NCBI GenBank assembly: GCA_949358305.1
Contig: OX442315.1
Location: 5,171,875 to 5,235,874, forward strand
Source of the DNA: Strigamia acuminata
Taxonomy: Eukaryota; Arthropoda; Chilopoda; Geophilomorpha; Linotaeniidae
Reading direction: 5' to 3'
DNA length: 64,000 nt
A model generated the notes under the pieces. That model saw only the letters and a program-made list of their open reading frames with translations. It ran no database searches and had not been told where the DNA came from. Shown here piece after piece: positions 33,201 through 43,200 of the stretch. Position 1 is the first letter of the stretch. Each line of letters begins with the position of its first letter. The position numbers were made by a program, and so were the translations under genes.

Positions 33201-35227
33201 ACGATTCTTTAAGCGAAATTCAAGTTGACAAGTAGAAAAGAGGTTTAAGTTAATATCTCTGTACCATAAAAACGTTCCAATTTTTTGGTTTGACACTCCA
33301 ATTCTTCAATCTTCCTCTTTCCTTTCACATCGCGGTCAATCATCTGCTGTTTACTCCAAATAATTTCCACGTTTTGCTTTTTTACAGTTCCCTTCAAATT
33401 TTCTGCACGCAAATTTCGAAATTACGACCACGGAACAACAAATAATCGAAACGGTCAAATTATAAATTAATAATTGCAGGATTTTCTTTACCGAATACAA
33501 TCGTTTGATCCGCAAAACATTCCTCAAGCTGGAGCATCTTTTCATTTATTGCTTCATTCGCTTTGGAAAACAAAAACATGGCAACTTGTTAAAATTAATC
33601 AATTTTAAAAACTAAAAAAATTTATATTTACCATTGTTTTGCGAGTAATCCTTTTCAAACTCATTCTGTTTGAAGCTCACGGCATCTGATATTATTTTAA
33701 GTTTTATGAAAGGTTATAAAAAATAAAAAAAGTTGCCATTTTAGATTTTACCCAAACATTTCTGTAATTCCTTATGTTCGTTGGTCAGTTGATCCATCTT
33801 GACATTCAGCTCATTTTTACTTTCATCTAATTTCCCACAACTCACCGTTTCGAGCTCAATTATCCGCCGCTTACACGAATTAATTTCCAATTCTTGACTT
33901 TTTATACTTTCTTTTAAATTATCCAAGCAAATATTAATTGCAGCGCACTAAAATCACTTCAAACTTTACCTTGAACTGCCTTCATTTGCATACAACACTC
34001 GTTATCAGCATTGACAACATCTGGCGATGTTTTCTCCACATTATTTTCCACTTTACTCTATAGTTCAACAAATCTCTTAACATTAAACCTTCTATTTTCT
34101 CACAATCAATACCTGAACATTGTTAATTAAATCCTTGTGCGAGAGAAGTTCGCCGAACGAACGTGCCAGCATGGACGCATTACTCAATTGCTAAAACACA
34201 AACAAATTAAACAAAATGCGTGTTAATTGCAGTTAGTCTACCTCCATTTGAAGACTCAACAATAAATTCATCACGAACTCCATGTGAACACTGTCCCTTT
34301 CGTGGCATTCAATTTCCGATCGAGTTCCCTGCAACATAATAATTATGAAAATAATTCCAGATTATCGTTTTATTCGCTTGAAATCACTTGAAATCGACAT
34401 CCAATCGGAGAAAACTTACACAAACGTAAATTCCGCTCGCATTCTTGCACATGGATGTTCATCTGCATGAAATAAGAGTAATTCACACCGTATTTCTTCC
34501 GGTGATCAATTTTTTCAGTTATTCTTGTGTGTACTTACTGTTCGGCGGATAAATTTCCGGTTGCAAAGGTTGCAGTTGATTGGACACATGTCACAGTCAT
34601 CGGAATGGCTCTAACGAAACAAGAACATCGGTGAGAATTCCGAAATTACCATTACACAAATCAAATTTGTCGCAAAGAAAATTTCACATTATTTTCATGC
34701 AAAATTCCCGAAGATTATCGGTAATTGTTTTTTTTTCACTGGTCAAAGCTTCTACCTGAATCTTATCCGAAGAAACTTCTGCGTTGCAATAACAGCAATA
34801 ATGCTCATTTTCCGAATTCGTGTCCAGTTCAGCATTCCCCTTAAATAACTGTTACAATTACCAATAAATAAGAAATTTAAAAAAAATTAAAATTAAAATA
34901 AAATCGCAGTTTATAAATCACGTAAATGACACTTACGTTTGTTTTCTCACCACATCGGTGGCAGAAACGGTGATTACTGACGTCTCCCTTCTGAACAGAA
35001 CTTCTCAAACCACATCTGATTAAAAATTAAACAGAAAACAAAATCCATTGTAATGTCAAATTCATAAATGATCGGTTAGTTTTGCCATGCCGATCCGTCA
35101 GCACAGTTTGTTATCAAAGTTTAGATTAATTATACTCTATCCACAAATTTGTTTCATACGAATTACGAATGAAAACACTTCAAACAAACGCGCTTTACCT
35201 GTTACAAAAGATAAGTTTTGAATCCAT
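30231..35227 (-). CDS. TRAF-like gene G: RING, TRAF zinc finger, long coiled coil, MATH (intact)
   Basis: Twenty-two exons join without a stop (2190 nt, about 729 residues): 35199-35227, 34937-35015, 34756-34839, 34539-34610, 34388-34462, 34242-34328, 34113-34190, 33970-34057, 33752-33910, 33632-33685, 33492-33560, 33265-33402, 33147-33206, 33025-33084, 32888-32971, 31945-32088, 31815-31889, 31695-31748, 31534-31617, 31440-31460, 30820-30894, 30231-30751. The RING reads CNRC, NHRFCHRC, CCYC with Ser at the third ligand. The TRAF zinc finger reads CDMCPINCNLCN and HVQECERNLRLCKF..GC. The coiled coil contains a duplicated exon block: KSQELEINSCKRRIIELE recurs as KCQELEINLCKQRIIELD, then DESKN..MDQLTNEHK in both. 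The MATH domain is complete. By family this would be a cytoplasmic trimeric signalling adaptor. A decayed exon copy near 32814-32836 is left out. Confidence 0.85.
32197..32517. mobile_element. MITE in a gene G coiled-coil intron (TTTTGCCACTAGG family)
   Basis: Inverted ends ATGTTTTGCCACTAGG and CCTAGTGGCAAAACAT, with AACACCAGAAATGAACAG mirrored inside. It is longer than the copy in gene B because of about 190 bp of unique core. Confidence 0.85.
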
Positions 35228-35580
35228 AGCAAATGTCCAAATGATGAGTTAAAATCGTACCGCAACTGTCGAACATGGAGCAACCACTAAAACCTGACGT
35301 CCTCAACCAGGACCGTGCATTCGATGAGTAAAGACGGAAAGTATCAAATATTACAAAATATCATTTTAATTCATGAAAATAAAAATGTGTGATCTTTCAA
35401 ACAATAACAATAAATAATTATACAAATTTTACACACAAAATTATTGAATGTACTACGAAATTAAATCAAAATGTAGTGCCTAGCGCAACACTCTCGGTTT
35501 ACGAAATTCCACTCACTGATCCATTTGTTGAATAAACTTATCAGAAACAAAGCAAAAGAACGTAGAAAAGGCTGAATTAC

Positions 35581-35609
35581 CTGATACAACTGACTACTGC
35601 CAAGTCCAT
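35581..35609 (-). CDS. Orphan first exon of a TRAF-like gene
   Basis: Encodes MDLAVVSCIR to a GTAATTC donor, 29 nt as in all array first exons. It sits 354 bp upstream of the first exon of G with no separate RING exon. An LTR element is inserted 23 bp upstream of its ATG. It is an alternative start for G or the relic of another gene. Confidence 0.6.
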
Positions 35610-35632
35610 GACAACTTAACACAAACTCATGT

Positions 35633-36265
35633 TGTGGTGACCACGAGGTCACAAAATGTTTTAGTAAAATATATGGGTGTATGATAAATGAATTATATTA
35701 TTCTTTGATCTGAAATGTAACACGAAATGATTATTACAAAGAAAACTAGCTAAACTAGTTTTACCATTTCTGCGGAATCAATGTAATGATGACGTCAACC
35801 ATTTGCATAATTCCCCGAATTTATGCAAATACGTCATTTCCGGTCACTAGGGGTATTTAAACCCGTGTTTTGACCGGAAGCGGGACTTACAGATATATCG
35901 CAGCAACAGTAGCATCACACCTCACCTTTCAGGCCGAACACCACGGATTGATAGAGGACCGATGCCAGTTGCCCAAGTCATCTGTAACACCAAGCCAAAG
36001 ATATTTGTCGTAGCAAAACTACGACCGAAATATCTCACCATCGCCGAAGCGTTCTGCGAACACGTGTTTTGCCAGGACGCCATTAACCCTAGACAACCAG
36101 AAGCCACGTGTAAGACTGCCGTGCAGCAACAAATCGTATCCGCCGACAAGGATCCGAGACCACAACATTGTTAAGTATTATTGTAATATTACAGTGTTCA
36201 ATAAAAAGGTTATTATTGTAAGATATTGTGTGTAAGTTTATTTACCGGAAACCAAGGTTACGACA
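35633..36265 (+). repeat. 5' LTR of the gag-only element
   Basis: Begins TGTGGTGACC and ends GGTTACGACA. It contains TGATGACGTCAACC (CRE-like, about 35790) and an AATAAA signal near 36200. By eye it is identical to the 3' LTR copies, indicating recent insertion. Confidence 0.93.
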
Positions 36266-36267
36266 CG

Positions 36268-36285
36268 TGGGGGCCTGTCCGGGAT
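36268..36285 (+). other. Primer binding site, tRNA-Pro-like
   Basis: TGGGGGCCTGTCCGGGAT, 2 nt after the LTR, matches 16 of 18 bases of the tRNA-Pro primer site known from murine leukaemia virus; two adjacent bases are swapped. Confidence 0.75.
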
Positions 36286-36351
36286 AGTTTTGAACATTCA
36301 AACTATTTTAAATAAACATATCTTACGGTTTGAACTTTGCAAACCATCGAA

Positions 36352-38904
36352 ATGACGAAAAGTAATAAGAACCGAAAACCTCCGACCGCAAGCGCCCGAA
36401 AAGCCGCCATGGAAAAAGCCAAGGCGGCAGCCGAAGCGTTAGCCAGCCCGAAGTTAAATACGACGCCGCCGGAACCCGTAGAAAGAAACCGAGTTACCAA
36501 GACGCCGAGCCACGTCGAGAAAACGGCCGTCGGCAAAACACCGATTGGAAAAACTCCGAACCACGCCGAAAAAACGTCTGTCGGACAAACACCGATTGGA
36601 AAAACTCCAAACCACGCCGGAAAAACGTCTGTCGGACAAACACTGAATCACGTCGAAAGAACGTCTGTCGGCAAAACACCGATCGAAAAAACTCCGAAAC
36701 CATCGAACAAGAATACGCAACCCGACTTTACGGAAACGATAGAAGAAGAATCCGACAAGGATGAAAATGGGTTTAGCCTGTTCGATAGAGACGACGACGG
36801 AACTCAACGCAATCGAGTAACCATCCAACACGGCTATAATTCAACGCGATCCCAGATTAATCAATGTATGGAAGCCTATGCGATCGCCCGATTGGAGGGG
36901 ATACCGTTTGACGAAAATGGAGACCCATTGGCCCAGTTGGAAACGATACTCCGGCTGACAAGAGAACGGGCGGAAAATAGAGCTATCCGACGAGGGAAGA
37001 AGGCTGTCAAACGTCAAAAAACGAATAACCAGACGACCGACTCGTACGACTCGACCCGAACCAGTTCCGGCGCGGACGACGAAAGCGAAGCTGATTCGCT
37101 CGATTCGAAAGGAATTAACGTCCAGGGATGGGCTAGTATCGTGGACGAGCCAGTCGGAGTGCAGAACAAATTCTTGGAAGCTTTTCAGCAGGATAGTCGC
37201 AACAATCGAGGAAGACAATCGTGGGCTTTCGCACAATCTTTCGCCGCTAAAGCTGGCCATACCAGCCAAACGCCGAACGACCCAAATTCCAAAATGGTAC
37301 GGTTAATTAAACAAAAAAACCAGGTCAGAAATCAACAGGGACAAGATAGGTTGGCAATGCCAAGCCTTGAAGACATCAGAGTGGTTAAGGCCAACGTCGA
37401 CGCAGCTAACGAGGCAGCTAAAGCCAATATCAAAGCTGCCAACGACGCCGAGAGAGAAGCCGCAAAGATTAATTCGCAGTCATACGGAGGGAGGAAATCA
37501 ACTGTCTTGATAAAACAGAACAATGGAGTCCTGAGCGGAACAGCCGTAAATGGAATCTCTCCCCCCGGAACTCAACTAGCCGCGAGTTCTCCAAATTTAA
37601 CCAACCAAAATTCTCCCCAACACCAGAATTCTTCGCAAAATAACCAATTCCTTCCTCAAAACGGAAATATTTCATCGAATTATGGGAGTCAGAGCCAATC
37701 CAACCCCATACTGGAAGAGCGATTACGAATGATAGAAGAACACATACGTGCCGATTCACGGACCGGCCGAAACCAAGACTTGGATGAACGAGACGAACGG
37801 AATGAAAACCTACTCCGAAAATATTCAGCCGACCGTTGGGCGCTAGATAACAAAGACCGAAACATCAAGTGGCCCCAGCTGCGCCTGATGAAATTCGACG
37901 GTACGTGGAGGGCAGGAAATAAATTTCTAAATGAGGTGGCACTCACCATCTCGAGACTCGGAGCCGAACCGGACGAAATGGTAGTTAAGGGACTGCCAGA
38001 AATGCTGGTAGGAGAGGCGAGAGAATGGTATGTGGAGGCGAACTTGAAGTATTGGGAGCAATTTGTGGTCGCCTTCAATACACAATATGGCGAGACACAG
38101 AAAGAGATTAGACAACGAGTCAGTCTCATGCAGCAGGCGACCGGAGAAGAGCTACGAGCCTATTTTCTGCGAGCTAAAAGTCTTTTCAATGAACTGTATA
38201 CTCCGCTGGACGCTTACGCTCAACGACTAATTTTTGATAAAGGATTGAACGAAGCATCCAAAAAGGTGCTTCGCGACATGAACGCTCCAACAACCGACAG
38301 CTTCGAACAGCTGTTGAAATTTGTCGATAAACGTCACGAAGAAGTAAATGACCGGTATACAGACGCTCTGACACCGGAAGAAAGAAAATTGGTCCAGCTT
38401 CGCATACAGCGAATCCACGCCAGAAATAACGACGCGGGGCGGTTAATCCGGTCGCGAACGTTCCTAAACGGAGACATAGAGGCGGCCCCACCGAAGAAAC
38501 CCAGCGACAAGTCGACTTCTAATCCGATCCCAGCCCCAAAAGCTTATCAAGCTAGTACGGAAACCCATACACCTAACTTCGAAGACGGGAGGGAAAGTGA
38601 AGAAGACAACTCCGAGCAAAACTCAGAAGGCGACGCGAACAAAACCGAGCATCGCAACCCAAAGAATGACAAGCCTTACGAAAAAAGGGATTTCACGAAA
38701 CGATCATTCAGGCGGGCGGAAAGCTCTACCACAAGACCTTGCAATTATTGTAATGAGCTGGGACATTGGAGGAGAGACTGTACGAAACGAAAAAAGAGGA
38801 AGGAAGAGAAAAGAGCCGCCGAAATGGCCGCAATGTTAGAAAAGCTAACAGCGAAATTCGACGAAATAACAAAAAACTGGTTGAAGCAGACAGAGAAAAA
38901 ATAA
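36352..38904 (+). CDS. gag: Gag protein of the LTR element
   Basis: About 850 residues. I use the ATG at 36352 (MTKSNKNRK); the frame is open slightly further upstream without an ATG. The N-terminus is Lys/Ala-rich and has imperfect repeats of a KTPIGKTPNHAEKTSVGQ type (residues about 55-110). A glutamine/asparagine-rich region follows. A Ty3/Gypsy Gag capsid-like segment (FDGTWRAGNKFLNEVAL through EWYVEANLKYWEQFVVAF) lies around residues 510-600. One CCHC zinc knuckle (CNYCNELGHWRRDC) lies near residue 800, ending in a Lys-rich tail. Gag would form the particle and package element RNA. The frame is intact. Confidence 0.9.
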   Translation: MTKSNKNRKPPTASARKAAMEKAKAAAEALASPKLNTTPPEPVERNRVTKTPSHVEKTAVGKTPIGKTPNHAEKTSVGQTPIGKTPNHAGKTSVGQTLNHVERTSVGKTPIEKTPKPSNKNTQPDFTETIEEESDKDENGFSLFDRDDDGTQRNRVTIQHGYNSTRSQINQCMEAYAIARLEGIPFDENGDPLAQLETILRLTRERAENRAIRRGKKAVKRQKTNNQTTDSYDSTRTSSGADDESEADSLDSKGINVQGWASIVDEPVGVQNKFLEAFQQDSRNNRGRQSWAFAQSFAAKAGHTSQTPNDPNSKMVRLIKQKNQVRNQQGQDRLAMPSLEDIRVVKANVDAANEAAKANIKAANDAEREAAKINSQSYGGRKSTVLIKQNNGVLSGTAVNGISPPGTQLAASSPNLTNQNSPQHQNSSQNNQFLPQNGNISSNYGSQSQSNPILEERLRMIEEHIRADSRTGRNQDLDERDERNENLLRKYSADRWALDNKDRNIKWPQLRLMKFDGTWRAGNKFLNEVALTISRLGAEPDEMVVKGLPEMLVGEAREWYVEANLKYWEQFVVAFNTQYGETQKEIRQRVSLMQQATGEELRAYFLRAKSLFNELYTPLDAYAQRLIFDKGLNEASKKVLRDMNAPTTDSFEQLLKFVDKRHEEVNDRYTDALTPEERKLVQLRIQRIHARNNDAGRLIRSRTFLNGDIEAAPPKKPSDKSTSNPIPAPKAYQASTETHTPNFEDGRESEEDNSEQNSEGDANKTEHRNPKNDKPYEKRDFTKRSFRRAESSTTRPCNYCNELGHWRRDCTKRKKRKEEKRAAEMAAMLEKLTAKFDEITKNWLKQTEKK
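38871..38877 (+). promoter_or_regulatory. -1 ribosomal frameshift heptamer A_AAA_AAC
   Basis: AAAAAAC lies in the correct phase, with gag codons AAA AAC at 38872-38877, ten codons before the gag stop. A one-base backward slip enters the frame that stays open to 39233. An identical copy is at 62145-62151. Confidence 0.75.
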
Positions 38905-39233
38905 ATCTGTCTGCTACACGCCCGGATGACCAGACCCCTGACGAGACGAATAATACACCGACTAACGAAATAATTACTACCGGAAAAAACGAATTAAACG
39001 TCGAATTAGACAACGAACTGGAAAACGACTCGACTGATGAATCGGAGGATGAAATCAAAAAGAAATGGTTAAATACAGAATGGCTAGAAAAACAAATTAA
39101 GGAACTAAACAAGAAAATCGCCTACTTCACCACCGAAAAACGCAAATACCGTGGCTCAACCACCGGCAGAAGAAAAACCACCCCACCTCCTCCTGTGAGT
39201 GCCCTCAAGGAGTCACTCGAGAGGAAGATGTAG
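38878..39233 (+). CDS. Frameshift extension ORF downstream of gag
   Basis: About 118 codons after the slip site in the -1 frame, running past the gag stop. It is charged, predicted coiled-coil-like (EWLEKQIKELNKKIAYF) and ends with a PPPPVSALKESL tail. No protease or polymerase motif. It is either what remains of a pol start after internal deletion or a dedicated Gag extension. Confidence 0.65.
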
Positions 39234-39311
39234 TCAAAAACATTTTTAAAGAGAAATTTCGCAATGTCATTTATCTTTTAATTTTATAACGACATTGCTG
39301 AGGAGGGGACG

Positions 39312-39788
39312 TGTGGTGACCACGAGGTCACAAAATGTTTTAGTAAAATATATGGGTGTATGATAAATGAATTATATTATTCTTTGATCTGAAATGTAAC
39401 ACGAAATGATTATTACAAAGAAAACTAGCTAAACTAGTTTTACCATTTCTGCGGAATCAATGTAATGATGACGTCAACCATTTGCATAATTCCCCGAATT
39501 TATGCAAATACGTCATTTCCGGTCACTAGGGGTATTTAAACCCGTGTTTTGACCGGAAGCGGGACTTACAGATATATCGCAGCAACAGTAGCATCACACC
39601 TCACCTTTCAGGCCGAACACCACGGATTGATAGAGGACCGATGCCAGTTGCCCAAGTCATCTGTAACACCAAGCCAAAGATATTTGTCGTAGCAAAACTA
39701 CGACCGAAATATCTCACCATCGCCGAAGCGTTCTGCGAACACGTGTTTTGCCAGGACGCCATTAACCCTAGACAACCAGAAGCCACGT
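39312..39788 (+). repeat. 3' LTR of the gag-only element, left part
   Basis: It follows a GAGGAGGGGAC polypurine tract and matches 35633-36109. It is interrupted at CACGT by the BEL element and resumes at 45937. Confidence 0.95.
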
Positions 39789-40190
39789 TGTAAAATCCTA
39801 ATTGATTTAATATTTTATTTTAATGATTTGGTCAAAAGTGTTTGTTTTGATTATGTTTAGATTTAGAAAAAAAAGTGTTGTTTGATTTTATAAGTATTTA
39901 GTTAGATGGAATTAATTGCTATGTTTTGAAGTTCATAACATGTTTGTTTCGAGGTCACCAAGAGTGCCCTCAAGTATCTAAATTGTTGTTGGTCAGTCCT
40001 TGCTGACCAGATGTGTCCCCGTTTGTTTTATGACCTTACTCTCATCTTTGTTCATGTATCAACGTGTGTCACTACACGTTTTTGCACTGCTCAATTTTCA
40101 ACGATTAAATTAGTTTGTTAAGTTTAAACAATTGGACTGTTTATTTGTGTGTGCTACAATCGTAGTAGGATTTGTTTTGCAATCGCGAAA
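39789..40190 (+). repeat. 5' LTR of the BEL/Pao element
   Basis: 402 bp, from TGTAAAATCC to CAATCGCGAAA. The length equals the 3' copy and no difference was seen by eye. Confidence 0.95.
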
Positions 40191-40191
40191 T

Positions 40192-40209
40192 TGGTGCCGA
40201 AACCCGGGA
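40192..40209 (+). other. Primer binding site complementary to tRNA-Phe
   Basis: TGGTGCCGAAACCCGGGA, one base after the LTR, is the exact complement of the 3' 18 nt of typical eukaryotic tRNA-Phe (..GGGTTTCGGCACCA). Confidence 0.85.
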
Positions 40210-40276
40210 AAACTCGACCTGGACCCTGAAGATCTGAAAATCCTAACAGCAAGTAAAAGTTCGAAATTTGACAAAG

Positions 40277-43200
40277 ATGGCCGACGACCTCGCCGTGACC
40301 AAAAGTCAACGTACCGTGGCCAGACGAACTGTGACCGCCACCATCACCAAGGCGAAGACTCTCCTCGCGAATATCCCGCGCAATGCGCTCGAACTAAAAA
40401 AAATAAGGGCTAATTTGAAGGCGAAATTTATCACCTTGAAGGAGTTGGATGTGAAAATATTGGCGGCACTGATCGACGACGACGAAATCGACCAGGAAAT
40501 TACGCAATGTGAGTCGAATTATTACGAGAAAGTGATTGATTGCGAGGTTGAAATTGATGAGGCGCTGAAAGAACTCAATGCGTCGCTCGTCCCCCCTCCG
40601 GCAGCAACAGTAACTAATAATTATAACGGTAACGGCCACGTTCCGCACGAGACGACGATGCGACTCCCAAAATATGAAGCAATTAAATTTAAGGGCAATC
40701 CCCTCGAGTGGGATGATTTTTGGGGAAACTTTGATATCAGTATTGACACGAAAACCAACATAACAAATAAGAGCAAGCTGGTTTATCTCAAGTCGTTTTT
40801 GGAAGGCGAGGCAGCACTGGTGTTAAAAGGCTTGCCACCAACCGATGAGAACTATCCCGTAGCCAAAGAACTGTTGTTGGAACGTTTTGGGCGCAGTGAC
40901 GTAATCATGAGTGCCCATTTAAATTCCTTGATGAGGATGACACCCGTACGCGATATTATGGACACAGAGTCACTCCAGAAGCTGTACGACCGCTGCGAAT
41001 CAAACGTGCGCGGCTTGCGTGCAGCGAAAATGAATGCGGACGCAATTGATGCGACGGTTTGCCCATTAATTCTGGGTTTGGTGCCCAAGCAGATCTCACT
41101 TGACTTCTCACGCCAATATCCGGACGGAAAATACAAAGCAAAGGAGTTGCTCGATATGATTCGTGCTGAGCTCATCCACCACAGCAAAATAGACAATTTC
41201 CAAGAATTACATCGTAAAAAAGAAGTTGAAAAATCGGAAAAATCGGAAAAATCGGGAAAATCAGAAAAATCGGAAGAGAAAACAATGCGCAAGAGCCACG
41301 ATCGAGTGCCGTCTGCTCGCGTCTTGAGCACAACAATATCCAATTGCATGTTCTGCAGCAAAACTCACGACCGTGACAGCTGCACTTCTACCGCTGCTGA
41401 AAGAAAAAATTATATAGTCAAAAATGGACGGTGTTTTAAGTGTTTAAAAAAGGGGCACACGTCAAAAACGTGCTCCTATCGTATTACGTGCAAATTGTGC
41501 CAACGGAGTCACAACCCTTTGATTTGTGATGGAACACCAAAGACTGTCACTGAAAATGTAATTACTCACGTGGCTACGTGCGTCGATTTGTCGAAATTCG
41601 TCCCGCCACCTGCTGCAACGTTGGCGACAATTTTCGTGCGTGTCATGCATCAATCCACGGAGGCGATCGTGCAGTGCCTTCTCGACCCCGGCAGTCAGAC
41701 GACATTCGTGTTGTCCAGTCTTGCTAAAGACATGAAGTTGCCATCGACAGGAACTGAAAATTTGTCCGTGCTTACTTTTGGCAGTCAAACGTCACAAAAT
41801 GTGAAGCGAGGGAGATTCGATTTGAAATTGTGTCACGTGGACGACAAAAATAAAGCGCTCACGGTCTCAGCATTTGAGACGCCTTGGATAACCCGACCAA
41901 TAAAAACCGAGTTGCAGGCTGGCTTGCGAGCCGCCCTAGAACGCAACAATATTGTAATAAATTTTGAACAGCATAATAATTTCGATATTTTTTGTTTGAT
42001 AGGAGCCGACAATATCGCCAGGATTTTGACCGGACGAATCGAAAAATTGGAGGAAAATCTGGTAGCAGTTGAAACAATGTTTGGCTGGACAGTGATGGGA
42101 ACTTCGCCCAATGTGACGTCCCTGTCGACAATGGTTACTCGTGTATTCAACGTGCGGCTCGACGATCGTTTAGAAGAAGGCTTAAGAAAATTCTGGGAAC
42201 TCGAGGCGATCGGAATCCGTCACGAGACCGTCGATGAATCGCCGACCGATCGCAACTCGTGCACAAAACGATTTCGGGAGCAAGTGACGCGCGAGGACGG
42301 CCGATATGTGGTGCCACTGCCCTGGTTGGTCGATACAAGTCAACTCAACAACAATTATGAAGTAGCCAAGCGGAGGTTTTGGCATCTGGTACGCAAGTTC
42401 AAAAAGAACCCCGGCTTTTATCAGGCATACAAGAAAATCTTCGAGGATCAGCTGAAAAACGACATCATCGAGGAAGTAGAAATACAAGATCCAGAACATT
42501 CTTACTTTATGCCGCATCGTGCAGTTGTACGAGAGGACCGTGCAACAACAAAAATTCGTATCGTGTTCGACGCGTCATCAAAGGGGAAAAACGAACTTTC
42601 ACTGAACGATTGTTTAGACAGCGGTCCCAATTTGTTACCGGAAATCTTGAAACTTTTGGTGTTGTTTCGGCGCGAGCTAGTGGCATACCTCTCAGACATT
42701 GAAAAGGCGTTCTTGCAACTTTTATTGAGACTTTGCGACCGGAACTTTGTTAGTTTTTTGTGGGTCCCGGAGAATTGGGACGGTTTGGAATTCGTCGTGC
42801 CGAGAATAATGCGTCAGAAACGAGTCACATTTGGGGTCAGCTCCAGTCCCTATTCATTGAATGACACAATCCAAATGCATTTGGATGAAATGGAAAAATT
42901 ATATCCAGAGACTGTAAAGCAGATCCGAGAGAAATTTTACGTAGATGATCTTATCGATTCGATGCGAACTGACGATCAAGTTCTGACCGTTTTTTTCGAA
43001 GCGCGGAAATTGATGATGGATGCGCATTTGCCATTACGAAAATGGCATTCGAATTCTCGACGGTTGCGTGAAATATTTGCTAAAGAAATTCCCGAGGACG
43101 AAGAAATAATCGCCGCCGAAAATGAGCAGACCACCGTATTAGGCTTAATTTGGAATTATGAAACCGACAGACTCCAACTCGAAATAGGCGAATGGGCCGA

